Source: Actinotalea soli
GTDB taxonomy: Bacteria > Actinomycetota > Actinomycetes > Actinomycetales > Cellulomonadaceae
Length of the DNA: 64,000 nt
NCBI RefSeq assembly: GCF_017565425.1
Contig: NZ_JAGEMK010000004.1
Location: 186,001-250,000 of the forward strand
Direction: 5' to 3'
A program made the position numbers and the translations under genes. Shown piece by piece: positions 42,235 to 50,007 of this stretch. Positions within the stretch are counted from its first letter, which is position 1. Each line of letters opens with the position of its first letter. The notes below the pieces were generated by a model. The model saw nothing but the letters and a program-made list of their open reading frames with translations, was not told where the DNA came from and did no database searches.

Positions 42235-42598
42235 CGTCGTGCAGCGGGTAACCCTTGTACGTTCCCTGAATTGAGTTAACTAGTCGAGCTTCGAACCAAG
42301 TACCGTCTTGCTGACCCCAAACATATCGCGGAAACCCGGCGTCGGCGGGATCCTCACTAACGTTCCCGGCAAGAACGGCGTCGCGCAACCAACTGTTGAT
42401 CAGCGCCTGGTCGTGCAAGTGTTTCGGGCAGCGGCTCGCGTCCGAACGCAGCCGAGGCGGACCGGCGAACGAAGGATAGGACTTGTGTTCGGGTGATCCG
42501 ACGTATGCGACCGCGCTGGCGCAGTCCTCCAACGCGCGCTGGTCGACACCCTCCGCAACGCTGCGGGGGAGAGGGCGGCGTCTGCTTGGCGCTCTCAT
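42206..42598 (-). CDS. Small protein of unknown function in the island module
   Basis: A 130-residue protein with ordered, conserved-looking segments: YVGSPEHKSYPSFAGPPRLR, DASRCPKHLHDQALINSWLR, and FPRYVWGQQDGTWFEARLVN followed by QGTYKGYPL. I believe I have seen similar uncharacterised actinobacterial proteins but know no function. It contains a possible His/Cys cluster. ATG 42598 opens the operon and the 3' end overlaps the ImmA-like gene. Confidence 0.65.
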   Translation of the reverse strand: MRAPSRRRPLPRSVAEGVDQRALEDCASAVAYVGSPEHKSYPSFAGPPRLRSDASRCPKHLHDQALINSWLRDAVLAGNVSEDPADAGFPRYVWGQQDGTWFEARLVNSIQGTYKGYPLHDDEAPRLSHG

Positions 42599-42982
42599 GG
42601 GACGATGGTAGCCGTTCCCTGCTCTGGCCAGTGCCGACGCGTGTGAGCAGACAGCCGTCGCGCCGACGATGGGGAGGACAAGATTGCTCTCGTCACTACC
42701 CTCGCAGCCGTTCTAGGACCGGTGCGTGTGCCCCGCCCGGAGTGCCTCCCGTGCGGCCCGGTGTCCTGCCGCCCAGTTGCTCGTGTGTGTCACGAGTTGC
42801 GCACAGCGTGTGTTGGTGGCGGTGGGTGGACGAGTGTCGGCGACAACCGCCGTTGCAGCGGCTGCCAGAGGTGGCCTGGACGCTTCGCTCTTGCTTCGAC
42901 AACGGCCGCTGCCGGTCCGGTCGAGGTGGCGTCGGTCTAGGGTGGCGCGCCCGCGCCGGTTGGCTCGCGAAGAACTGTCGTT
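42599..42982. other. Gene-free stretch before the IS3-type element
   Basis: About 380 bp upstream of the small gene and left of the insertion sequence. Open frames exist on both strands but none has recognisable content. The promoter of the two-gene leftward operon should lie at its left end. Confidence 0.4.
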
Positions 42983-44233
42983 GGGGACTGCTGCAGGGCT
43001 GGTTGACACTCCACCTGCGGGACGAGGTCCCGCTGAAGGATGTCGCTGTGCCAAAGAAGCTTCCGCCTGAGTTCAAGCGTGACATCGTGCGGGCTGCCCG
43101 TCGCGGCGATCTGACCCACGCCAAGGTCGCCTCCGACTTCGACATCTCGGTCGAGTCGGTGCGGCGCTGGGTGCGCCAGGCCGACATCGACGACCGTGTC
43201 GTCGATGGCAGGCGACCAGCGTGCAGAACAAGCTGGTCTAGCCGCGCCGTGAGAAGCGCCGGCTGGAGCAGGAGAACAAGATCCTGCGCCGCGCGGCGGC
43301 CTACTTCGCTGCCGGCTCATTCCCAGAAATGAGCTACCCGCTGGTCCGTGACCTGGCTGCCGAGGGGATCCCTGCGGCTGACCTGCGGGGTGCTGGACCA
43401 CTCGAGACAGGCGCAAGACGCCTGGCTCGCCGCCCCGGTCAGCGATCGAGAGCTGGAGGACACCTATCTCACCAACGCCCTGATCCACGCCCATAGTGAC
43501 GACCCGGAGTTCGGCTACCGGTGCCTGGCCGAAGAGCTCGAGCGCGCTGGCCACGCCGCCGGCGAACGGCGGGTTTGGCGGCTGTGCTCCCAGCAGCGCC
43601 TGTGGTCGGCGATGGTCCGCAAGGGGCGCCGCGAGCCCGGGAAGTCGCCGGGTCCGGCGGTCCACGACGACCACGTCCAGCGCGACTTCACCGCCGCCGA
43701 GCCGGACCAGGTGTGGGTCACCGACATCACCGAGCACCCCACCGGCGAAGCGCGGTCTCCTGCTGCGCGATCAAGGACCTGTTCAGCAACCGGATCGTCG
43801 GCTACGCGATCGACGAGCGGATGACCGCCCAGCTCGCCGTCACTGCGCTGCGCACCGCCGTCGCCCGGCGCGGCCCGACGGGGGTCGTGGTGGTGCATTC
43901 GGACAGAGGGTCGCAGTTCCGAGCGCGGAGCTTCCAGGCGGTCCTGACCGCGGCCGGGCTGGAGGGTTCGATGGGACGCATCGCGTCCGCCGGCGACAAC
44001 GCCGCCATGGAGTCCTGGAACGCCCTGCTCAACCGCCGCCGCTGGGCCACCCGCAACGAGCTCCACGACGCGATCGTCTTCTGGATCGAACGCACCTACA
44101 ACCGTCGCCGGCGCCAGCGCGCACTCGGCAAACTCACCCCGGTCGAGTTCGAGCTCGCCTTCACCGCCCAGAACGCCGCTCTCGCGGCATGGTCACCACT
44201 CACCCGGTCTCAACCGACCCTGCAGCAGTCCCC
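42983..44233 (+). mobile_element. IS3-family insertion sequence, degenerate
   Basis: A 1251-bp element bounded by inverted repeats: GGGGACTGCTGCAGGG at 42983-42998 and its complement CCCTGCAGCAGTCCCC at 44218-44233, with similarity continuing inside as TGGTTGA / TCGGTTGA. Length and gene content fit the IS3 family. No clear 3-4 bp target duplication is seen, so flanking DNA has probably rearranged. It sits next to a frameshifted integrase. Confidence 0.8.
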
Positions 44234-44240
44234 CGGCTGA
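43048..44240 (+). pseudogene. IS3-family transposase OrfA/OrfB, multiple frameshifts
   Basis: OrfA starts at GTG 43048 (PKKLPPEFKRDIVRAARRGD then VASDFDISVESVRRWVRQAD, an HTH). Its leucine-zipper segment EKRRLEQENKILRRAAAYFA follows in another frame after an in-frame stop. OrfB continues EGIP..., LEDTYLTNALIHAHSDDPEF and the first catalytic Asp region QVWVTDITEHPTGEA; after another shift near 43755 come IKDLFSNRIVGYAIDERMTA, VVVHSDRGSQFRA (second Asp) and the final Glu region NAAMESWNALLNRRRW. At least three frameshifts make it inactive. Confidence 0.85.
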
Positions 44241-44249
44241 CCGTAGACA

Positions 44250-44898
44250 TCGCCCGGATGGTCTCCCTACACCGCGGCGGAACCAAGCGCGAACCTCGCT
44301 GGCTGCGTGCCGAGCGGCTCGGCCGGCTCGTGGTGGCGATGCCAGAGCTGTGGCCAGCCGGTGGTGCTGTTCCTCGGGCTGACCGGCTGCCGGTGCTCGG
44401 AGATGGCCGCGCTGTGCGTCGACGACGTCGTGCGACACCGCACGGACTCGGCGTGCGAGTGCACCGGGCGGCGACGCAGTTCAAGCGGACGAGCGGGGCG
44501 GTGTTCGAGCCGACGAAGACGCACAGACGCGGACGGTGCCAATGCCAGCGGCGCTCGACGGATACGTGCAGGAACGGATCGGGGCGACGGCGCCCGGCGG
44601 GTACCTGTTCTCTAGCCCGACGGGTGGTGTCTGGACAGACATAACTTCCGTGCGCGGTCGCGGTGGTTGGACGCGACGAAGCCAGCGGGCGTCGAGGGAC
44701 GACGATCCACGACATGCGGCACACCGCTGCGTCGCTGCTGATCGCGGCCGGGGCGGACGTGAAGGCGGTCCAGGCCATCCTCGGGCACTCGACCGCGACC
44801 ATGACGATGGGCCTGTACGGGCACCTGTTCTCCGAGGCAACGTGGCGGGCAATGGAGCGGCTGCCTGCGATTCCCCGACTGGAGGCGCGGGAAGCTGG
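44250..44898 (+). pseudogene. Tyrosine recombinase (integrase), truncated and frameshifted
   Basis: Pieces of a phage/ICE-type tyrosine integrase in changing frames: EPRWLRAERLGRLVVAMPEL, VVLFLGLTGCRCSEMAALCV (first catalytic Arg region), VHRAATQFKRTSGAVFEPTK, LDGYVQERIGATAPGGYLFS, and TTIHDMRHTAASLLIAAGAD with LGHSTATMTMGLYGHLF (His-x-x-Arg, His and the nucleophile Tyr). The N-terminal DNA-binding part is missing, probably lost with the adjacent IS insertion. It indicates that this region was once an integrative element. Confidence 0.85.
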
Positions 44899-45097
44899 AG
44901 GCGCGGGAAGCTGGACGCGCGGTCCGGGAGCGGGCCTACGGCGCCGATTGACTCCTGTCGACGCACTCACTCAGACCGGCACCGGACACGCCGAGGTCCG
45001 GCGCGGGGATCACGCCCCTGTCGCGCAGTCTCAAGAGGTACCTATCCGCAGCCCCACTCTCGACCCCACACCCGGACCGGCCGCTAGTCTGAACTTC

Positions 45098-45676
45098 ATG
45101 GGTGACCTGCTTCCAGCCGTCATGGAGTGGTTCCGCTCCCAGTACGCGGGCGAGCAGATCAACTCAGTCGCCGCGATCATCGCGCTCGCCGGCGTCGCCA
45201 TCTCCGGGAAATCGTTGGCGAACAGCCGCAAGGCGCTGAAACTCTCCGAAGAGCAGGAGAAGCGTCGCGCAGCAAAGTTCAATCTAACCGTCGGCCGTTC
45301 GTACTACGAGTCGCTCGATGGTGGACGATCCTATTTCCTCACACTACTTGTCGATAACCCCTCAGATTCACCTGGAGCAGTCTCCTCGGCAGAACTTTGG
45401 ATTGCCTACCAGCGAGAGGGTATTCTAATGCGCCTCGCATTAGAGCCAGGCGGGGTCCCGTTGGGCGACCCGGGCGGCGAAGCGACACGCCCCCCTTTCG
45501 ACGTGTCAGCGAGGTCCGCAGTCAGCGTCCAACTAGTCTTCGAGGCAAAGCCAGGTCTACTCAATGATCGTGGCCTCAACATCGAGGCGTATGAGCTCGT
45601 CGCGAAGGACGCTTTGGGCAACTCTTACAACCACCACTTTCCCGGCCTCATCAACAGAGGATCCAAACAATCGTGA
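45098..45676 (+). CDS. Unknown membrane-anchored protein, first of a pair
   Basis: A 192-residue protein: one membrane helix about residues 22-41 (INSVAAIIALAGVAISGKSL), a charged helical segment (RKALKLSEEQEKRR), then a beta-rich domain. ATG 45098 is the first start in the frame that yields this layout. Its stop overlaps the next gene by 4 bp. No family recognised. AT-richer codons match the island. Confidence 0.65.
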   Translation: MGDLLPAVMEWFRSQYAGEQINSVAAIIALAGVAISGKSLANSRKALKLSEEQEKRRAAKFNLTVGRSYYESLDGGRSYFLTLLVDNPSDSPGAVSSAELWIAYQREGILMRLALEPGGVPLGDPGGEATRPPFDVSARSAVSVQLVFEAKPGLLNDRGLNIEAYELVAKDALGNSYNHHFPGLINRGSKQS

Positions 45677-46230
45677 AGCGCTTCGCGGCGTCGCCCCAAG
45701 ATGTCACGCCAGTTCTTGATGCAGGCCTCGTCGCCGGCGCGGGGGTGCGTGAAGGAATCCTAATTCCCGCGATCCTGGTCGATGTTGCCGCCCGACCAGG
45801 CGTGAAGGAGTTAATCCGAGTACACGAACACTTCGACGAAGGCGACGTAGCAATTGCATGGGGACGAGGTGTCACCAGCAAGACCTTCCTTTATCTAAGC
45901 GTCCGCTGTGAGCGGCCGTTTCAGACCGCCTTTACACTGCGGTTCGCGATGCCTAAACAGGCTGGCATTGTGGACGCTATGCTACAGGCGCATTGCTTCT
46001 ACCTTCAGAACGGGCCAACCGGGCACCTGAGCGCTCACCTCGACGAGCGGAAGCTACTGATAGACATTCCCGACACAGGGTTCGGCCACGAGTGGGACGG
46101 CATCTACCGCAGCGCTGCGGCGAAGATGGCACGCGCGGCTGGCGCTAGCCATTCCGAGTCGAAGGAGTCGGCTGGAGCGATGATTGCTGAGATGAGACGC
46201 TTGCTGAGGTTGCGCTTCCCAGATCCCTGA
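45673..46230 (+). CDS. Unknown protein, second of a pair
   Basis: A 185-residue soluble protein with mixed alpha/beta character (TPVLDAGLVAGAGVREGILI, then KTFLYLSVRCERPFQTAFTL). No family recognised. The GTG start overlaps the preceding stop (GTGA), so it is co-translated with the membrane-anchored protein. A toxin/immunity or element-maintenance role is possible but unsupported. Confidence 0.65.
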   Translation: MKRFAASPQDVTPVLDAGLVAGAGVREGILIPAILVDVAARPGVKELIRVHEHFDEGDVAIAWGRGVTSKTFLYLSVRCERPFQTAFTLRFAMPKQAGIVDAMLQAHCFYLQNGPTGHLSAHLDERKLLIDIPDTGFGHEWDGIYRSAAAKMARAAGASHSESKESAGAMIAEMRRLLRLRFPDP

Positions 46231-46413
46231 TCACAGGGGACCGCAATCCTCGATTAGTCGCTAAGCGCAAGGCGCGTCGCCAGTACGAATTGGGCTGTGC
46301 GCGCTCATTCACCGCCGAGTGGAGCTCCGTCCTACGCTCGCGCCGATGTGCCATCACGAGCGCGGCGACCTGGGCACTGCCCTTGGTGGTGCACAGTTGT
46401 CGCTACTACTCCG

Positions 46414-46956
46414 TCAACTCACTAGGCCGAGGAGGCGCTTGGCCTCGGCTATGAAACGCGCCTCTGCTCCCTCGACGTCGGGGGTGGCGCACCTAGGATC
46501 CGGCCGCCAGTACCGCATGTAGTAGTGATCTAGCCAGTCGCGGCCCGCTCCATAAAGTTGGTCGTCGACCAGCAGCCGGAGGTCAGCCAGCGCCTGCTCG
46601 GCCTCGACCTCGGTGTCCCACGGGTCCGGTTCCGGCGTGTAATCGTCCCCGCGAAGATACTGGTCTAGCTCGAACCCCTCTGCCCGCAGCACTACGCGGC
46701 GCATCTCGGCAGCAAAGCGGACGTAAGCGGACTTCAGGTCGTCGTAGCGCTTCTCCGCCCGGGCATGGTCCTGGTTCGCGCGCGCGACCGCCAACTCGTG
46801 CTTTCGTTGTTCAGCGGCGAGCAGCGCCTCGTGTTTACGCCGCCGCCACTCGAGGAGCCCCTGGCCGACGATGCCCGCCATGGCGACCGTAACCGCAACG
46901 ACACCTGCGATTTGGGCCCCCAGGATCACCGCTTGAGCTTCGTCCACGTCGGCCAT
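46414..46956 (-). CDS. Unknown membrane-anchored coiled-coil protein
   Basis: A 180-residue protein with one membrane helix about residues 10-32, a long charged coiled coil (ALLAAEQRKHELAVARANQD and following) and a C-terminal helical region with several Trp/Tyr (WLDHYYMRYWRPDPRC). ATG 46956. No family recognised; its layout, a membrane helix plus coiled coil, resembles many small actinobacterial island proteins. Confidence 0.65.
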   Translation of the reverse strand: MADVDEAQAVILGAQIAGVVAVTVAMAGIVGQGLLEWRRRKHEALLAAEQRKHELAVARANQDHARAEKRYDDLKSAYVRFAAEMRRVVLRAEGFELDQYLRGDDYTPEPDPWDTEVEAEQALADLRLLVDDQLYGAGRDWLDHYYMRYWRPDPRCATPDVEGAEARFIAEAKRLLGLVS

Positions 46957-47324
46957 CCTGCCGTGAGGGAGCCTGACGCGTCACCCCTCAAACGACCGGT
47001 AGCAGCGATACCCGCGTCGATCTCGGCTTTCGTGTGCGCCGGCGCGCTGGGCCTGCGCGCGTCGGGTTCATGGGCGGTCGATGGACTCTCTTTAAGGCGG
47101 GAAGGGGCGCACGAAAGCCCGGGACGGAGGGGTAGGAGTGCGGCGCCTCCCGACTTCCCCCGCGGCATGCGTCCGCCAGCGTCCGTTCCTGTTCTTGACA
47201 GGCCGTCCACCTACTGGGACGAGCCGCTGACCACACGCTGACCACGAGGTCCGTGACGGACACCGCAGCCCGCGCGATCGAGTCATCGAAGCGGCCCTTG
47301 ACGTGCACAAACACCTTGTGCGCC
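46957..47324. other. Gene-free stretch left of the IS481-type element
   Basis: About 370 bp without a credible gene. It contains the right copy of the 17-bp repeat (47226-47242) and ends with the left copy of the 13-bp target duplication (47312-47324). Confidence 0.45.
47226..47242. repeat. Right copy of 17-bp direct repeat flanking the island
   Basis: GCTGACCACACGCTGAC matches 16 of 17 bases with 37950-37966, 9.3 kb away, in the same orientation. Confidence 0.35.
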
Positions 47325-48426
47325 TGTTTGGTTTCGCCTGATGCTTGACGGTTCTGTTTCGGGTGATGCTTGACGCTCTATGTCGTCAGTCTGCTCGTCT
47401 GGTCTTGGTCAGGGAACCTCCTAGGGGTCGCTTGTTGCGGACGGGTCCGGTGCTGGTGCGGGCGATGGTGCGCAGGAGCTCGTTGCCGATCCAGAACTGC
47501 AGGGTGTCGGGCCTGACGAGCACGTCGCAGCGCTCTCCGGCGCGGTGAACCCCGACCGAGACCTGCTGCCAGGACACGCAGACCACCCCGTTGGTCGCGA
47601 CCTTGCGCGCGACCCAGTCCGGCCCGGACCGTCCGGGACGCTCACCGGCTCGCGGCGCTGCTCGGTGATGGACCGGGACGCGGGGGTGGCCATGTCCAAC
47701 GAGTAGTGCGGTCGGTCGTGGTTGTAGTGCGCGACCCAGGCGTCGACCTCGCGCTGGGCGGTGGCCAGGTCGGTGAACAGCGTCCCGGTCACCAGCTCGG
47801 CGCGCATCGTGCGGTGGAACCGCTCGATCTTCCCCGTGGTCGTGGGCGACCTGGGCGCGGTCAGCAGGTGCTCGATGCCGTTGCGCCGACAGATCGCATC
47901 GAAGAGCACCTCGGTCGGCGGATGGTTGAGCCGCCCGGTGAACACCTTGCCGTTGTCGGTCAGGATCTGCTCGGGACACCCATGGCGGTCCAACGCCGCG
48001 CTCAGGGCGTCGCAGACCTTCTGGGTGCGCTCCCCGGGGCATCAGGACCGCGCTCACGCAGAACCGGGAATGGTCATCAACCCCGGTCAAACACTTCACG
48101 CTGGTCCCGTCCGCCAGCCCGATGCCGCCCACGACGTCCATCTGCCACAGCTCCATCGCCCGGCCCCGCTCCCACCGGCGCCAATGCTCGGCCCGGCGCC
48201 GTCGACCAACCGCGTCGATCATCCCCGCCCGGCGCAACGCCCGGTAGGCGGCCGACTCGGTGACCACCAGCCCGCGCCGACCCAGCTCGAACGCGATCCG
48301 CCGAGCCCCCCCACCCCGGATGGGCCCCGCGAGCCTCCAGCAACGAGAGAGCATCAAGCATCAGCCGAAGCACCGTCAAGGTTCAACCGAAGGCGATACG
48401 TCCAGCATCAGGCGAAGTACTACACA
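47325..48426 (-). mobile_element. IS481-type insertion sequence with 13-bp target duplication
   Basis: A 1102-bp element. The ends are imperfect inverted repeats: the left begins TGTTTGGTTTCGCCTGATGC and the right, read inwards, TGTGTAGTACTTCGCCTGAT. Subterminal repeats of TTTCGxxTGATGCTTGACG occur twice on the left (near 47332 and 47356) and again on the right. It is flanked by CACCTTGTGCGCC (47312-47324) and CACCCTGTGCGCC (48427-48439), a 12/13 target duplication whose right copy reaches into the tRNA-Arg 3' end. Confidence 0.8.
47386..48380 (-). pseudogene. IS481-type transposase, truncated and frameshifted
   Basis: A DDE integrase-core transposase. Recognisable parts are RRIAFELGRRGLVVTESAAY, AMELWQMDVVGGIGLADGTS (first Asp), PEQILTDNGKVFTGRLNHPP (second Asp) and TTTGKIERFHRTMRAELVTG (Glu). 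A one-base insertion near 48037 and a second shift near 47640 break the frame, and the N-terminal HTH region is deleted. The element therefore cannot move by itself. Confidence 0.85.
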
Positions 48427-48433
48427 CACCCTG

Positions 48434-48506
48434 TGCGCCTGGGCAGATTCGAACTGCCGACACCCGCTTTAGGAGAGCGGTGCTCTATCCCCTGAGCTAC
48501 AGGCGC
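48434..48506 (-). tRNA. tRNA-Arg (anticodon CCT)
   Basis: A 73-nt cloverleaf on the minus strand. The acceptor stem GCGCCTG pairs with CAGGCGC, the D-arm has AGCTCAGGGGATAGAGC, the anticodon loop is CTCCTAA (anticodon CCT), and the T-arm is GGCAGTTCGAATCTGCC. CCA is not encoded. It starts 10 bp after the tatB stop. Its 3' end coincides with the edge of the genomic island and the IS481 target duplication. This tRNA is a common integration site. Confidence 0.95.
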
Positions 48507-48516
48507 GAGGGACCGG

Positions 48517-48990
48517 TCAGGTCCCCTGCGTCGCCTGCGGGGGCCGGTCACCCACCGCGGACGCGGTCCCCAGCGTACCGGCTACGGGCTCCACCTCCTC
48601 CGTCACGCCGACCACGGGAGCGACCGTCCGTCGCGGATGCCCTGAGGTCCCCGTGACGACGAAGGTCACCCGCGGCTCCGTTCCCGCGCGAGCGGTGGCC
48701 CCCTCCCCGTCCCCACGCACCGCCGTCGTCCCGGGAGCCCTCTCGCTCAATGCGTCCCGCACGATGCGCCGTGGGTCGTACTGCCGCGGGTCCAGGGAGT
48801 CCCACCCCGCACGGTCGAGCGGCACCTGCAGCTCCTCCTGCGCGCGGGTCAGCAGCACCTCGACGTAGGCCCGCCCCTCGCGCACCAGGCGGGCCAGCCT
48901 CTGGGCGTACTCGGGCAGCCTGGTGGGGCCGATGACGAAGGCCGCGATCACGGTGATGACGATGAGCTTGTCGACGGTCAGGCCGAGCAT
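48517..48990 (-). CDS. tatB: Twin-arginine translocase subunit TatB-like
   Basis: A 157-residue protein with one N-terminal membrane helix (KLIVITVIAAFVIGPTRLPE, with the Gly-Pro hinge), an amphipathic helix and a long charged, probably disordered tail. It works with TatC as the receptor for folded proteins carrying twin-arginine signals. ATG 48990 overlaps the tatC stop by 13 bp. It could equally be labelled TatA/TatB-family translocase; position after tatC and the long tail favour TatB. Confidence 0.85.
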   Translation of the reverse strand: MLGLTVDKLIVITVIAAFVIGPTRLPEYAQRLARLVREGRAYVEVLLTRAQEELQVPLDRAGWDSLDPRQYDPRRIVRDALSERAPGTTAVRGDGEGATARAGTEPRVTFVVTGTSGHPRRTVAPVVGVTEEVEPVAGTLGTASAVGDRPPQATQGT

Positions 48991-49778
48991 GGGGCCACCT
49001 CCTGGTCCGGTGTGCTGTCGAGGAGGGCGCGGGCGCGGCGTGCGGTGATGCCGTCGCGCGTGCGGGCGACCACGGCCGCGACGAGGTAGAGCCCCACCAT
49101 GGGGATGGCGATGACGAACATCGAGAGCACGTCCGCGGACGGGGTGATGAGCGCGCTGAACACGACGATGGTGATCACCGCGACGCGCCACCCCCGCACG
49201 ATCGTCCGGCCGGGCAGCACCCCGAGGACGTTCAGCAGCACCAGGCCCACGGGGACCACGAAGGCCAGGCCCGTGGCCAGGACGACCTTGAGGACGAAGT
49301 CCACGTACTCCCCCGCCGCCAGGATGGTCGAGTCCTCCTGGGAGGCGAACCCGGCGAGCATGGTCACCATCCGCGGGAAGGCCGTCACCCCCACCCAGCA
49401 GCCCGCCGCGAACAGGGTCACGCCCGCCGTGAGGAAGCCCAAGGTGTACTGCTTTTCCCGCCAGGTCAGGCCCGGCAGCACGTAGGCCAGCAGCTCGTAC
49501 AGCAGTGCCGGGCTCGCCATGACGAGCCCCGCGTACAGGGCGATCTTGAGGGTGAGGTCGAAGGCGCCGGTGACGCTCTCGTAGTTGAGGCTCGCGTCCA
49601 TGGTGCGCGCGAGCTCCTCGACCGGTGCGCGCAGAAGGTCCAGGATCGCGTCGCTCAGCCAGAAGCCGAGGACCAGCCCAGCGACGAGCACCACCGCCGC
49701 GCGGATCAGGCGCGTGCGGGCCTCACGCAGGTGCGAGGCCAGGGGCATCGTCTGGGGCGCGGCGGCGGCGGCGGTCAC
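48978..49778 (-). CDS. tatC: Twin-arginine translocase subunit TatC
   Basis: A 266-residue membrane protein with six helices. The N-terminal PLASHLREARTRLIRAAVVL (HLxExRxR-like), YELLAYVLPGLTWREKQYTL and SALITPSADVLSMFVIAIPM are TatC signatures. It overlaps tatA by 4 bp and tatB by 13 bp, so all three are one operon. Confidence 0.95.
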   Translation of the reverse strand: MTAAAAAPQTMPLASHLREARTRLIRAAVVLVAGLVLGFWLSDAILDLLRAPVEELARTMDASLNYESVTGAFDLTLKIALYAGLVMASPALLYELLAYVLPGLTWREKQYTLGFLTAGVTLFAAGCWVGVTAFPRMVTMLAGFASQEDSTILAAGEYVDFVLKVVLATGLAFVVPVGLVLLNVLGVLPGRTIVRGWRVAVITIVVFSALITPSADVLSMFVIAIPMVGLYLVAAVVARTRDGITARRARALLDSTPDQEVAPCSA

Positions 49779-49969
49779 GGCGTCGAGCGCTCAGGGGCGG
49801 GAGCGGCCTCCGTCGCCGCAACGGGTTCCGGCTCACTGATCTCGGTCTTGAGGATGCGCATCGACTGCCCGACGCTCTTGGCGAGGGTCGGCAGCTTCGA
49901 GGCGCCGAACATGAGGATGACGATCGCCAAGATGATGAGCGCGTGCCATCCGGTGAGATTCCGCAGCAT
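49775..49969 (-). CDS. tatA: Twin-arginine translocase subunit TatA
   Basis: A 64-residue protein: MLRNLTGWHALIILAIVILM membrane helix, FGASKLP hinge and an amphipathic helix with a Glu/Pro/Ala tail, typical of TatA pore subunits. It lies 38 bp downstream of the Tat-signal dioxygenase-like gene. Confidence 0.93.
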   Translation of the reverse strand: MLRNLTGWHALIILAIVILMFGASKLPTLAKSVGQSMRILKTEISEPEPVAATEAAPAPERSTP

Positions 49970-50007
49970 GGTCAGGTCCTTGTCTCTGGGTCAGGTCGGG
50001 GCGGTCG

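Noticed and set aside
42713-43054. Open frames in the gap before the IS3 element
   Set aside because: Composition is low-complexity, no start signal is convincing, and one end lies inside the insertion sequence.
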